DNA of 64,000 bases from Maricaulis sp034670125 (GTDB lineage Bacteria > Pseudomonadota > Alphaproteobacteria > Caulobacterales > Maricaulaceae): contig NZ_JAXMOC010000011.1 of NCBI RefSeq assembly GCF_034670125.1, positions 1 through 64,000 of the forward strand, read 5' to 3'. This document shows, one piece after another, positions 42,846 through 51,599 of the stretch; position 1 is the first letter of the stretch; each line of letters opens with the position of its first letter. Under the pieces are notes generated by a model, which did not search any database, had not been told where the DNA came from, and was given only the letters and a program-made list of their open reading frames with translations. Made by a program: the position numbers and the translations under genes.

Positions 42846-43558
42846 CCCAGACAGATCTTGACGGCCGCCTCGCTCTCGTCAGCGGGGCGTCACGCGGTAT
42901 TGGCCGCGCCATGGCGCTCGAACTGGCCAAGGCCGGTGCCCATGTCATCGCCACGGCCCGGACAACGGGCGGCCTGGAAGAACTCGATGATGACATCGTG
43001 AAAGCGGGCGGTAGCTGCACCATCGTACCGCTGGACCTGATGAGTCCGGACGGGATCGAAAAGCTGGGCGGCGTGATCACAGAACGGTGGGAAAAACTCG
43101 ATATCCTGCTCGCCAATGCCGGATCGCTGGGCGTGCTGACGCCGGCCTCGCAGGTGAAGTCCAAGACCTGGCATGATGTGATCGGGGTCAACCTGATGGC
43201 CCCGGCCCGCATGATCCGGGCTTTCGAGCCGCTCCTGCTGGCCTCTGACGCCGGTCGGGCGGTGTTCATATCGTCGGGTGCCGCCAGTTCACGCCGCGCC
43301 TTCTGGGCGCCCTATGCGGCCTCCAAGGCGGCGCTCGACGCGCTGGTCGAAAGCTGGGCCAATGAACACGTCAACAATCCGAAGATTCGGATCAACACGG
43401 TCTATCCGGGTGCCCTGCGCACGCAGATGCGCTCCAAGGCCTTCCCGGGCGAGAACCCGGACACGCTGCCGGAGCCGTCCGCCCTATGGCCGACCATCGC
43501 CGAACTGGTAAGCCCGGATTGCACGCGCAATGGTGAAACCGTCCGGTTTGACGGCTAG
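42842..43558 (+). CDS. SDR-family oxidoreductase, unassigned substrate
   Basis: This 238-residue classical short-chain dehydrogenase has the cofactor loop SGASRGIGRAMALELAKAG, NAGSLGVLTP, the catalytic Ser in FISSGAASSRRAFW and the YxxxK pair in PYAASKAALDALVESW. The C-terminal PGALRTQMRSKAFPGENPDT fits a YciK-like subgroup often found after purF in alphaproteobacteria. Its ATG overlaps the purF stop. The substrate is not known. Confidence 0.87.
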   Translation: MTQTDLDGRLALVSGASRGIGRAMALELAKAGAHVIATARTTGGLEELDDDIVKAGGSCTIVPLDLMSPDGIEKLGGVITERWEKLDILLANAGSLGVLTPASQVKSKTWHDVIGVNLMAPARMIRAFEPLLLASDAGRAVFISSGAASSRRAFWAPYAASKAALDALVESWANEHVNNPKIRINTVYPGALRTQMRSKAFPGENPDTLPEPSALWPTIAELVSPDCTRNGETVRFDG

Positions 43559-43575
43559 CAAACCCTAGGGTTTGC
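43558..43575. repeat. 18-bp perfect palindrome at the SDR/der convergence
   Basis: GCAAACCCTAGGGTTTGC is exactly self-complementary. It spans the last base of the SDR stop and includes the der stop (minus-strand TAG at 43567-43565). As RNA it gives a 7-bp stem with a CTAG loop on either strand. It lacks a U-tract, so any terminator role would be weak. Confidence 0.6.
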
Positions 43576-45037
43576 GCGCGGCAGCCCGACCGATCGACGG
43601 CCGCTGCCCTTTGGGGCGGCCGGGGGTGCGGTTGGGATGCGACGGCTTGCCGGCCTTCTCGCCGGTGCCACTGCCACCCCGGTCTCCATCGACATAGGGA
43701 TTCTTGCCGGCCTTGACGATCAGACGGATCGGCACACCCGGCAGGTCGAAGGCTTCTCGCAACCCGTTGACCAGATAGCGCTTGTAGCTCTCCGGCAAGT
43801 CAGACGCGCGCGAACACATCAACACGAAGGTTGGCGGACGGCCCTTGGTCTGGGTCATGTAGCGCGGCTTGATCCGGCGGCCATTGACGGCGGGCGGTGG
43901 ATGACGCTCGGTCATCTCGTGCAGCCAGTCATTGAGATCACGCGTCTTGACCTTGGCGTCCCAGTTCTCATGCAGCTTGGCCAGGGTCGGCATGATCGCG
44001 TCGAGACCCTTTTTCTTCAGGGCCGACATTGGCAGCACGGGCGCACCGGTCATCTGCGGCAAAAGGCGTTCGAACTCGAGCCGGATTTCCTTGAGATAGG
44101 CTTCGCGATTGGGCACGAGGTCCATCTTGGACACGGCGATCGCGACGGCACGACCTTCCTTGTAAGCCATGTCGGCCAGGTGAAGGTCCTGTTTTTCCAG
44201 CGGATGCTCGGCATCCATCAGCAGCAACACCACTTCGGCGAATTTCACGGCGCGCAGCGTGTCGGCGGCGCTCATCCGCTCCAGCCGGTCGGCGACCTTG
44301 CCTCGCTTGCGCAGGCCGGCGGTGTCATGCAGCCGGACACGTCGCCCGTCCCAGACCCAGTCCACCGAGATGGCGTCTCGGGTGATGCCCGCCTCGGGAC
44401 CGGTAATCAGGCGTTCCTCGCCGATCAGTGTGTTGATCAGGGTCGACTTGCCCGCATTCGGGCGACCGATGACCGCAATGCGCAGGGGCGGATCGCCATC
44501 ATCCTTGCTGCCGCGCCGCGCTGCCTTGGCCATCGGACCAAGCGTGTGGACGACGGCATCATAAAGATCGCCAATCCCGGCGCCATGGGCAGCGGAAAAG
44601 GCAATCGGCTCGCCCATGCCCAGCTCGAAGGCGTCGATCAGGCCACTCTCCCCGGCCTTGCCCTCACACTTGTTGGCGAGCAGGAGAACCGGTTTGCCGG
44701 AGCGCCGGATCACGTCCGCAAACACCACATCCAGCGGCGTGACCCCGGCCCGCGCGTCGATCAGCAACAGGCAGAGATCGGCATCATGGATCGCCATTTC
44801 GGTCTGGGTGCGCATCTCCGCATCCAGCCCGTCTTTCTCGGAATCGTCGTATCCGGCGGTGTCTATCAACAGCAGGGGCAGATCGCCCAAGCGCCCACGC
44901 GCCTCTCGTCGGTCGCGGGTCACCCCCGGCCGGTCGTCGACAATGGCCAGCGGTTTTCCGGCCAATCGATTGAAAAGCGTCGATTTTCCCACATTGGGCC
45001 GTCCAACGACGGCGATGCGGGGCAAGTGAGCAGTCAT
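43565..45037 (-). CDS. der: Ribosome-assembly GTPase Der
   Basis: Der (EngA) is a GTPase with two G domains in tandem and is needed for 50S assembly. The 490-residue protein has the first G domain from AVVGRPNVGKSTLFNRL (G1) with DTAGYDD (G3) and NKCEG (G4), the second from AVIGRPNAGKSTLINTL with DTAGLRKRGKVADR and SKMDLV, and a C-terminal KH-like domain with KPRYMTQTKGRPPTFVLMCS. A basic tail (residues ~450-490) is rich in Gly, Lys and Arg. bamB lies upstream on the same strand. Confidence 0.96.
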   Translation of the reverse strand: MTAHLPRIAVVGRPNVGKSTLFNRLAGKPLAIVDDRPGVTRDRREARGRLGDLPLLLIDTAGYDDSEKDGLDAEMRTQTEMAIHDADLCLLLIDARAGVTPLDVVFADVIRRSGKPVLLLANKCEGKAGESGLIDAFELGMGEPIAFSAAHGAGIGDLYDAVVHTLGPMAKAARRGSKDDGDPPLRIAVIGRPNAGKSTLINTLIGEERLITGPEAGITRDAISVDWVWDGRRVRLHDTAGLRKRGKVADRLERMSAADTLRAVKFAEVVLLLMDAEHPLEKQDLHLADMAYKEGRAVAIAVSKMDLVPNREAYLKEIRLEFERLLPQMTGAPVLPMSALKKKGLDAIMPTLAKLHENWDAKVKTRDLNDWLHEMTERHPPPAVNGRRIKPRYMTQTKGRPPTFVLMCSRASDLPESYKRYLVNGLREAFDLPGVPIRLIVKAGKNPYVDGDRGGSGTGEKAGKPSHPNRTPGRPKGQRPSIGRAAARKP

Positions 45038-45047
45038 GCGTTTGCGC

Positions 45048-46424
45048 CTAGCGTAGCGCGATCATCCGCGCATCATCGGTGACGACATATACGGTTTCAT
45101 TGGCAATGACAGGGGGCACGAACACATCGCCCGGCAGATCACGCTCGGACATGATGCTGCCATCGAAGGCATTCAGCACGGTCATGTCACCCCGGCTGGA
45201 GGCGACAACCAGACGGCCGCCGGCCATGAGCGGACCCGTCCAGGCAAGACGGTTCTTGCGCTCGCGCGCATTCTCGAACAGCGGCAACTGGGTGATCCAG
45301 TAGACCTGACCGTCATGGCGGTTGATGCAGACGATCTCGGCTTCGCTGGTGGTGATGAACAGGAAATCACCGGCGACCCAGGGCGCATGCAGGCCACCGG
45401 CCGGCTGGCTCCACAGGCGTTCGCCGGTCCGCAGCGAGATCGCGGCCAGCAGACCGGAATGACTCATCGCATAGACGGTATTATCGACGACGACCGGGCT
45501 GCCGGCGACGTCATTGATCTCGGACATGGCGGTCAGGCCACCCGCGCGGGTCAGGCTGTCCTGCCAGATCGGGTTGCCGTTCTGGACCCGCAGCGCGATC
45601 AGCTCGCCCGAGGCAAAGGGGGCGACGACGATGTCGCCCAGCACGGCCGGGCTCGGCGCGGTCAGCAGACGGGCCGACTCGACGATACCCTGATAGGTCC
45701 ACAGCACCTGGCCGCTATCCGTGTCGAGCGCCAGCAATTCATTGTCGTCACTGGACACGAACACCCGGCCGTCCGCGACGGTGGGCGATCCATGGAAGGG
45801 CACCAGCGTCGAGGAACGCCAGATCTCGTTGCCAGAAGCGGCATCGAGCGCGACGAAGAAGTTCAGGCCGGTGTGGACGTATAGACGTCCCCCATCAAAG
45901 GCGATGCCGCCGCCGAACGACATTCGGTCATAGCGCTGCGAGGCCTCGATGCGGTGACGCCAGACAACCGATCCGGTGTCGGCATTCATCGCGACCACCT
46001 CACCGCGCGCATCAATGGCGTAGACATTGTCGCCGGCCACGACCGGGCGGGCATTCAAACGGCGGTCATTGTCGGAACCATTGCCGAAACCCTCGCGCCA
46101 GGCGATGGCGAGCGGGCCGCTCGCCTGGGTGTGCTGGACGGCATTGGTCGGATAACCGCCCGGCTGCGGCCAGACCGTGTTGACATAGGCCGGCGGCAGG
46201 TCAACGACCCGCGGCTCGCCATCATTGTCCAGGTTCAGACCCTGTTCGAAATTGAGGATGGAAACGCGGCCATCGGTCGGCGCATCCCCGTTCAGCCGTT
46301 CAGAGTCGCTGTCATTGCCACGCCCGGGTATCATGTCGAGCGGGTTGGGGACGGACGAACAGGCCGCCAGCGGGGCAATCAGGGCCACACCGAGAAGAGT
46401 GCGGATACGCTTTACATCAATCAT
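45048..46424 (-). CDS. bamB: Outer-membrane assembly lipoprotein BamB
   Basis: BamB is a beta-propeller lipoprotein of the Bam complex that helps insert outer-membrane proteins. The 458-residue precursor has a lipobox (LIAPLAACSS). PQQ-like propeller repeats are visible in NADTGSVVWRHRIEASQRY, LDAASGNEIWRSS, LDTDSGQVLWTYQG, LRTGERLWSQPAGG and HDGQVYWITQLPLF. The start at 46424 overlaps the upstream TPR gene by 8 bases. The TPR protein, bamB and der run together, as in many proteobacteria (yfgM-bamB-der). Confidence 0.93.
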   Translation of the reverse strand: MIDVKRIRTLLGVALIAPLAACSSVPNPLDMIPGRGNDSDSERLNGDAPTDGRVSILNFEQGLNLDNDGEPRVVDLPPAYVNTVWPQPGGYPTNAVQHTQASGPLAIAWREGFGNGSDNDRRLNARPVVAGDNVYAIDARGEVVAMNADTGSVVWRHRIEASQRYDRMSFGGGIAFDGGRLYVHTGLNFFVALDAASGNEIWRSSTLVPFHGSPTVADGRVFVSSDDNELLALDTDSGQVLWTYQGIVESARLLTAPSPAVLGDIVVAPFASGELIALRVQNGNPIWQDSLTRAGGLTAMSEINDVAGSPVVVDNTVYAMSHSGLLAAISLRTGERLWSQPAGGLHAPWVAGDFLFITTSEAEIVCINRHDGQVYWITQLPLFENARERKNRLAWTGPLMAGGRLVVASSRGDMTVLNAFDGSIMSERDLPGDVFVPPVIANETVYVVTDDARMIALR

Positions 46425-47202
46425 TGCCTGCATCCCCGGCATCGGTGGTTTCTTCTTCGGTGGCGGGATCGTCCGCGCCGTCTACAGGCGTTGCCGGCAC
46501 AGCCCCGTCCGTCGATTCGTCTGCCGGTGCGTCATCAGCAACCGGTGCGGCCATCGCCGTGCGCTGGGCAATCAGCGCCAGCGCTTCCTGGGCGCGGCGC
46601 TGGACACCGGCCGGCGCATCGCTGGAGAAGGCCAGGAACTGGTACTGGGTCCGCGCCCGCTCATCATTGTCCGAGCGCAGGGCCGCGGCCGCGATCGTCT
46701 CGCGGGCGATATGACGATAAGGCGAGTCCGCGTTGACGAGACGGGTCAGACGCAGATCAATGTCCGAGAAGGACAGGCTGTCCCAGGACGCCCAGACGGC
46801 GCGGATCTCGGCCATGTCCCGCAAGACGGGGTCACTCGAACGCGCTGCAGCCTGCTCGAAAAACCCGGTCGCGGCGGCATTGTCGCCCTGTTCAAGCGCA
46901 ATATTGCCGCGCTGGATCAAGGCTAGGGACACATAACCGGGGGTACCGGTCTCGGCGAGCGTTTCCAGCCCGGCCGCAGCCAGGGCCAGCTCTCCGGACT
47001 CCGAATGGGTCATGGCCGCAATAAACGCGTCGGACGCCGTCTGACGGCTTCCGGTCTGCCAGGCATCGAAGCTCTGCCAGGCCACGGATCCGGCGATCAC
47101 CGCCAAGGCTGCACCCAAGGCCCAGGGGCCCCACTTGCGCAACAAATCCTGATACTTGTCCCGGCGAAGTTCTTCGTCGACTTCTTCAAAAATATCGACC
47201 AC
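46417..47202 (-). CDS. YfgM-like TPR membrane protein
   Basis: This inner-membrane protein has one transmembrane helix (residues ~27-48, WALGAALAVIAGSVAW) and a periplasmic tetratricopeptide-like region (~50-205). It begins with a conserved cytoplasmic segment (DIFEEVDEELRRDKYQDLL). The tail (~210-261) is very acidic, rich in Ala, Asp, Glu and Thr. I use the GTG at 47202, with CGGAG upstream; a TTG at 47226 is the alternative. In E. coli YfgM works near the SecYEG translocon with PpiD. It is cotranscribed with bamB. Confidence 0.85.
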   Translation of the reverse strand: MVDIFEEVDEELRRDKYQDLLRKWGPWALGAALAVIAGSVAWQSFDAWQTGSRQTASDAFIAAMTHSESGELALAAAGLETLAETGTPGYVSLALIQRGNIALEQGDNAAATGFFEQAAARSSDPVLRDMAEIRAVWASWDSLSFSDIDLRLTRLVNADSPYRHIARETIAAAALRSDNDERARTQYQFLAFSSDAPAGVQRRAQEALALIAQRTAMAAPVADDAPADESTDGAVPATPVDGADDPATEEETTDAGDAGND

Positions 47203-47275
47203 GTCGAAGCGGCTCCGTAATTCCAATCAATGTGCGGCGGACCCTAGCGTCACTGCCCCCCTGCGGCAACAGAGG

Positions 47276-48115
47276 TCAGCCGTCAGAACGCTTCATCGTG
47301 TAGACCTCGCGCTGCGAGGGAAAACTGCGGTCGCGGACTTCACGGGCGAATTGCGACACGGCAGCGTCCGTGCGTTCGGCCATATTGTCATAGCGCTTGA
47401 CGAATTTCGGGGTCCAGTCGAACACGCCCAGCATGTCCTGGGTGACCAGGATCTGGCCGTCACAGGCAGCCGAAGCGCCGATGCCGATGGTGGGAACATC
47501 CACAGTTTCGGTGATCTCGCGCGCCAGGTCCTCGGCGACGCCCTCAATGACGATGGCAAAGGCACCGGCCTGCGCTGTCGCCAACGCTTCGTCGATGACG
47601 CGTTGACGCTCGGCCTGGGTCCGCCCCTTCGCCTTGAAGCCGCCATCCGCCAGCGCCGCCTGGGGACGCAGGCCGATATGGCCGATCACCGGGATCGAGC
47701 GGGCCGCCATGAAGCGGATCGTGTCGGCGGCATAGGTGCCGCTCTCGATCTTGATCGCCTGACAGCCCGTCTCGGCCATCACACGGGCGGCATTGGCAAA
47801 GGCCTGCTCGGGTGATTGCTCATAGCTGCCAAACGGCATGTCGACGGCAACGAGCGCCCGATTGGCGCCGCGCATCACCGCCTGTCCGTGCAGGATCATC
47901 ATGTCCAGCGTCACACCGACCGTGCTGTCCAGCCCGTGCACCACCATGCCGACACTGTCGCCGACCAGCAGGAGGTCACAATGGGGATCCAGGATGCGGG
48001 CCATCGGCGCGTCATAGGCGGTCAGGCAGACAAGCGGCTCACCGCCCTTGCGGGCACGGATGTCCGGAGCAGTGATGCGGCGGCCCTTGGTCGGGGCCTT
48101 TGACTGGGCAGACAT
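47276..48115 (-). CDS. panB: 3-methyl-2-oxobutanoate hydroxymethyltransferase
   Basis: PanB makes ketopantoate for coenzyme A synthesis, using methylene-tetrahydrofolate. At 279 residues it has the family motifs CLTAYDAPMARILD, LLLVGDSVGMVVHGLDSTV, VAVDMPFGSYEQSPEQA, GHIGLRPQ and GIGASAACDGQILVTQDML. The start is the ATG at 48115. No panC is adjacent. It lies downstream of the sigma-factor module on the minus strand and is probably a separate transcription unit. Confidence 0.96.
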   Translation of the reverse strand: MSAQSKAPTKGRRITAPDIRARKGGEPLVCLTAYDAPMARILDPHCDLLLVGDSVGMVVHGLDSTVGVTLDMMILHGQAVMRGANRALVAVDMPFGSYEQSPEQAFANAARVMAETGCQAIKIESGTYAADTIRFMAARSIPVIGHIGLRPQAALADGGFKAKGRTQAERQRVIDEALATAQAGAFAIVIEGVAEDLAREITETVDVPTIGIGASAACDGQILVTQDMLGVFDWTPKFVKRYDNMAERTDAAVSQFAREVRDRSFPSQREVYTMKRSDG

Positions 48116-48192
48116 GGCAGATGGCCTTTGTAACGACAGCTGGCCGGATGTGGCGACCGGACCCTAGCCCAGCATGCTGCGCTGCAAAAGCC

Positions 48193-48534
48193 TCAGGCCA
48201 GACGGCGCGGCAGTACCATCGCGACCATGCCGACCGCGACGGCCATCGCAGCCGCGGCCATGACCTCCGGCCCCATCAGGAAGCCGACATTGGCGAGCAG
48301 GCCCTCGGCCGGCACCTGGATCTGCCCGAGGACGGATTCAAGCTGGGTCCCGGCAATCGCCGATCCGGTCGAGCCGGCACCGCCGAGCAGCAGGATCCGC
48401 TTGCGATCCGGATTGGCCAATTGCTTGACCACACGTTGCGAGAACTTCTCGGCCTCGGTTTCCGTTTCCAGCGGCTCGGATGCCTGGGCGAAGGCGGCCT
48501 TGAGCCGTGCATCGAATGCATCATCCATGGTCAT
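48193..48534 (-). CDS. Small single-pass protein paired with ECF sigma factor A
   Basis: This 113-residue protein has an N-terminal cytoplasmic part of ~45 charged residues (LKAAFAQASEPLETETEAEKFSQ is the core; a helical run), then a weakly hydrophobic stretch (~48-75) and a C-terminal transmembrane helix (~87-108, AAAAMAVAVGMVAMVL). It has no HxxxCxxC zinc motif. Its ATG overlaps the sigma factor stop (ATGA), the classic place of an anti-sigma factor. I infer a membrane-bound anti-sigma role; no homology is recognised. Confidence 0.7.
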   Translation of the reverse strand: MTMDDAFDARLKAAFAQASEPLETETEAEKFSQRVVKQLANPDRKRILLLGGAGSTGSAIAGTQLESVLGQIQVPAEGLLANVGFLMGPEVMAAAAMAVAVGMVAMVLPRRLA

Positions 48535-49073
48535 GACACCATTACCTCCGCGTCCGTGAAGAACGCCTGCAACTTGGCCCGGCCGCGATTGACGTGCGAC
48601 TTGACCGTTCCCAGCGGCATGTCGGTCGCCTCTGCGGCTTCCGAATGCGACATGCCGCATGAATAACACAACACCACCGCGATCCGCTCGTCTTCCTTCA
48701 ATGTGGCAAGCCCTCGATCGAGATCAACCACATTGCCCATGTCACGGGGGGCTTCGCTCTCTTCGACACCGGCCTTGAACTTTTCCAGCACCCGCTCTGT
48801 GGCCTTGCGCTTGCGCGCCGACATCAGGAATTGGGTGTAGGCGATCGAGCACAGCCAGGATTTGAAGCTGCCCGTGCCCTTGAAGCTGCCGATCTTCTCA
48901 TAGGCCCGAATGAAAGCGTCCTGAGCCAGATCATCAGCGAGGGCATGGTTGCGGCACATGCGATTCAGCATGCCGCGAACCAGACCCTGGTGGCGCCGGA
49001 CCAGCTCCCCGAAGGCCGCCGGGTTTTTCGTGGCGACCACCAGGGCTGTGAGTTCTTCGTCCGACGCCTTCAT
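48531..49073 (-). CDS. ECF-type RNA polymerase sigma factor A
   Basis: This 180-residue protein has region 2 (residues ~22-90) with HALADDLAQDAFIRAYEKIGSF and the FKSWLCSIAYTQFL segment, and region 4 (~115-172) with HSEAAEATDMPLGTVKSHVNRGRAKLQ as the -35-binding helix-turn-helix. It lacks regions 1 and 3, as expected for group 4 sigma factors. The ATG follows GGAGCGGGCTG. A membrane protein lies 13 bases upstream and the putative anti-sigma gene overlaps its stop. The target genes are unknown. A parallel module lies at 50204-51475. Confidence 0.9.
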   Translation of the reverse strand: MKASDEELTALVVATKNPAAFGELVRRHQGLVRGMLNRMCRNHALADDLAQDAFIRAYEKIGSFKGTGSFKSWLCSIAYTQFLMSARKRKATERVLEKFKAGVEESEAPRDMGNVVDLDRGLATLKEDERIAVVLCYSCGMSHSEAAEATDMPLGTVKSHVNRGRAKLQAFFTDAEVMVS

Positions 49074-49086
49074 CAGCCCGCTCCGA

Positions 49087-49473
49087 TTACTCGGAGCCCT
49101 CTTTCTTGCGTCCCATCAGGCCGAAGCCGACGAGAACCAGACCGATAAAGCCCGGGAACGCGGCGATAGCGGGCATGATGTACATGGCTTCGTCGTCGCC
49201 TTCGACCGCTCCTATGGTCCAGCCCAGCACCACAAGGGCGGCAGCCACAGCGATCAGGATCAGTCCTGATTTGAGGTCGCTATTGCTGTCCTTGCGCGGC
49301 ATGCCCAAAGCGCGGATCGTGTCCGGGTCCATGGTCTGGCCCGCCTGTATAGCGGTTTCGATTGTACTCAGCGTGGATTTCCGTTTCTGGGTACTGGCAT
49401 TCACCGCAACCCAGACAATGCCCAACACCATGACGAACGGTGCCAGCGATACCAACATGACCGTAAGGTCCAT
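49087..49473 (-). CDS. DUF6249-like small membrane protein (module A)
   Basis: This 128-residue protein has one N-terminal helix (~5-24), a cytoplasmic stretch (RKSTLSTIETAIQAGQTMDPDTIRALG) and two C-terminal helices (~65-84, ~95-117), ending in basic GRKKEGSE. This layout fits the DUF6249 family. GCAGGAGAAAGATC precedes the ATG at 49473. It is the first gene of a unit followed by sigma factor A. The 139-residue protein at 51056 has the same layout and probably is a distant paralogue. It may sense a membrane signal for the sigma factor. Confidence 0.75.
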   Translation of the reverse strand: MDLTVMLVSLAPFVMVLGIVWVAVNASTQKRKSTLSTIETAIQAGQTMDPDTIRALGMPRKDSNSDLKSGLILIAVAAALVVLGWTIGAVEGDDEAMYIMPAIAAFPGFIGLVLVGFGLMGRKKEGSE

Positions 49474-49558
49474 GATCTTTCTCCTGCGTATGGCCCGGGT
49501 GCTCCGTGCACCGGCTTTGACCATGAGATGCGGCGAGCATCAAAATTGGATGCAAGCC

Positions 49559-50116
49559 TTAGCCGACCACCGAGATGCCGAACAAATAACCGTGTAAATT
49601 CAGAATGATAAGCGCTGCTATCAAACCCAGCACAATGGCGGTCAAGTCACCACCCCAGCCTTTCACGACAGGCGGCGGCGTCTCGCGGAGGCAGGCGGCG
49701 ATGAAGGTGACCAGCGACCAGACGAAGAAACTGCCGAACAGAAGAACCGCAGACGCCTCGGCATTGGCGAGCAGGTGCGCGCCGGACCAGACCACAACAC
49801 CCGCCAGCATCGGATGGCGCACCCAGCGGCGGATATGGCCGGGCGCATAGGCGGAGGTGAGCAGGATGATTCCCACTGGGACGGCGAAAAGAGCGGCCTG
49901 GTGGCCCCAGTCCGGTGTTGTCCAGATCGATGGGGTCGGATGGGCAATGACCTTGCCGTAAATGATCAGGCCGAAGCCGATCAGCGAGATAGCCGTATAA
50001 CCCAACTTGTAAGGCGCCGCCCCGAGACGGACCTGCAGCGTGTCGCGCAGACCCGGCACAAGACGCAGGCAATGAACGCCCAGAAACAGGATCAGTCCCA
50101 CAGACAATAGCAGCAT
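49559..50116 (-). CDS. NnrU-family membrane protein
   Basis: This 185-residue protein has about six hydrophobic helices. Family features include LFLGVHCLRLVPGLRD near the N-terminus and the ISLIGFGLIIYGK and GHIRRWVRHPMLAGVVVWSGAHLLANAE segments, with conserved histidines in the last one. NnrU was first seen near nitric oxide and nitrite reductase genes, and a related group includes a zeta-carotene isomerase. Neither pathway is present in this window. GGGAGG precedes the ATG. It separates the two sigma-factor modules. Confidence 0.85.
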   Translation of the reverse strand: MLLLSVGLILFLGVHCLRLVPGLRDTLQVRLGAAPYKLGYTAISLIGFGLIIYGKVIAHPTPSIWTTPDWGHQAALFAVPVGIILLTSAYAPGHIRRWVRHPMLAGVVVWSGAHLLANAEASAVLLFGSFFVWSLVTFIAACLRETPPPVVKGWGGDLTAIVLGLIAALIILNLHGYLFGISVVG

Positions 50117-50203
50117 GAACGCCTCCCCGAAGCTGCGGCCGACTATAGGCGATTCACCGGCATGTCGTGGATGAAAACCGAACGCCGCGCGCGGCAGCTG
50201 CCA

Positions 50204-50524
50204 TCAGAACAGGCGCAAGCGTGGCAGCCGGATCGTCCGGGTCACCCAGCCATGCCCGAGAAAGGCGATCCCGCCACCGATCGCGATGATCTGCAAGACA
50301 CCGGACATCTCCTGCCCCAGCGTCTCGGCAATGATTTGCAAGGCCGGTGAGACCAAGGCCAGGCCGAGCACCAGCAGGCAGCCCGCGACCAGGCGCAAGA
50401 CCAATTCAATACGCAGACGCCTGCGAGCGACGCGCTCCATGACGCCGGTGCGAAACGCCCGGTCACCGGCCGGCACAGTTTCGGCGGCGAAGAAGTCAGC
50501 AAGCGGATCAGTCTTGTCCATCAT
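50204..50524 (-). CDS. Small two-helix protein paired with ECF sigma factor B
   Basis: This 106-residue protein has an N-terminal charged part (~1-38, ending RVARRRLRIEL), two transmembrane helices (~42-65 and ~72-92) and a basic tail (RTIRLPRLRLF). There is no zinc-finger motif. It overlaps the sigma factor B stop by 17 bases; tandem ATGs at 50524 and 50521 follow GGGAG. Position and topology mirror the 48193 gene and suggest a membrane-bound anti-sigma factor. That role is inferred. Confidence 0.7.
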   Translation of the reverse strand: MMDKTDPLADFFAAETVPAGDRAFRTGVMERVARRRLRIELVLRLVAGCLLVLGLALVSPALQIIAETLGQEMSGVLQIIAIGGGIAFLGHGWVTRTIRLPRLRLF

Positions 50525-51047
50525 CGACTCCCAAAATCCCGGCGAGACGGGCCCGCCCTCGCAATACGTGTGATTTTACCGTCCCCAGCGGCATTTCCAA
50601 GACTTTTGAGGCGTCGCCATGCGACCAGCCTTCGCCCAGGCAGAGCGACACCGCCGCTCGCTGGTCGGTCGGCAGCTGGGCCAGTGCCTGACGCAGGGCG
50701 ATGGCGCGCTCCGTTTGCGGGGTCTCGCTGTTGGGACGCATGGCCTGCCAGTCATGATCACGCTGGCGGGACCGGGCCATGGTCCGCGCCTGGCCCTTGG
50801 CCTTGCGCCAGGCGATCGAGAACAGCCAGGTCTTCAGCCGCTCCGGTTCGCGCAATCTTCGCAGTTCGGTCCAGCCAGCCAGGAATACTTCCTGGGCCAG
50901 GTCATCGGCATCCGCATCATAGGGGCTCAACCGGCGCAGGAAGGCGCGGATCGCCCCCTGATACCGGTCGACGATCCGCGCGAAGGCCGCATCATTGCCC
51001 GAGCGGGCCGCCGCGACGAGCGCCGCGTCCGTCGGTTGCGAGCTCAT
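50508..51047 (-). CDS. ECF-type RNA polymerase sigma factor B
   Basis: This 179-residue sigma factor has region 2 with DADADDLAQEVFLAGWTELRRL and LKTWLFSIAWRKAK, and region 4 with SHGDASKVLEMPLGTVKSHVLRGRARL. It is clearly related to sigma factor A (same PLGTVKSHV-RGRA core) but diverged elsewhere. The upstream gene ends 8 bases before its ATG, and the downstream gene overlaps its stop, exactly as in module A. Such duplicates may respond to different signals or form a cascade. Confidence 0.9.
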   Translation of the reverse strand: MSSQPTDAALVAAARSGNDAAFARIVDRYQGAIRAFLRRLSPYDADADDLAQEVFLAGWTELRRLREPERLKTWLFSIAWRKAKGQARTMARSRQRDHDWQAMRPNSETPQTERAIALRQALAQLPTDQRAAVSLCLGEGWSHGDASKVLEMPLGTVKSHVLRGRARLAGILGVDDGQD

Positions 51048-51055
51048 CGATCAGC

Positions 51056-51475
51056 CTACTTCTTGCCCTTGAAAAAGGACGACACAAGGAAGGCAAATGA
51101 CAGGACGGCGAAGATCATCGCGACAAAATAGGCAACTTCGCCCATTCCGATCAGACCACTGTAACCCTCATAGGCGAACACTGCGGAGAAACCGGCAAAC
51201 AGGATCACCAGGAAGGCATTGCTGCCCGTACCATAGTTCGAGCTGTCACCGCGCGACCCTTGGTCCAGATCCGACCAGTCCGGCCGCCCATCATCGGAGT
51301 CATCGAGTTTGGCGATCAGGTCGGCTGGCGGTTCCTTGCCGGCCGCCGCATAGGTCTTCAACAGGTCGATCTTGGCCTGGGTGCGCTTGTAACGCATGAA
51401 ACTGCCCCAGCCTGCCGCGATAAAGAACGCCAGGGGAAAAAGCAGCCACCAATAGCTCCGAAAAAGGTCATCCAT
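51056..51475 (-). CDS. Small membrane protein, first gene of module B
   Basis: This 139-residue protein starts at the ATG at 51475 after AGGAGAGTGATCGG. It has an N-terminal helix (~8-25), a cytoplasmic segment (KRTQAKIDLLKTYAAAGKEP, then PADLIAKLDD), a polar linker rich in Ser, Asp and Gly, and two C-terminal helices (~84-104, ~110-132) ending in FFKGKK. The KxxLLKxYAxAGKEPPADL segment aligns by eye with KRKSTLSTIETAIQAGQTMD of the module A protein, so I treat them as paralogues. The function is unknown. Confidence 0.72.
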   Translation of the reverse strand: MDDLFRSYWWLLFPLAFFIAAGWGSFMRYKRTQAKIDLLKTYAAAGKEPPADLIAKLDDSDDGRPDWSDLDQGSRGDSSNYGTGSNAFLVILFAGFSAVFAYEGYSGLIGMGEVAYFVAMIFAVLSFAFLVSSFFKGKK

Positions 51476-51599
51476 CCGATCACTCTCCTGTTCCTCGCCC
51501 CTGGATGCACCGGCATGCAGCGGGCCTTTGCTCCTGTGTCGCCGCCGTGAGGCGGTTTGGATGCGACGGTCGAAGAAAATTTTCAGGATCGATGTGAAA

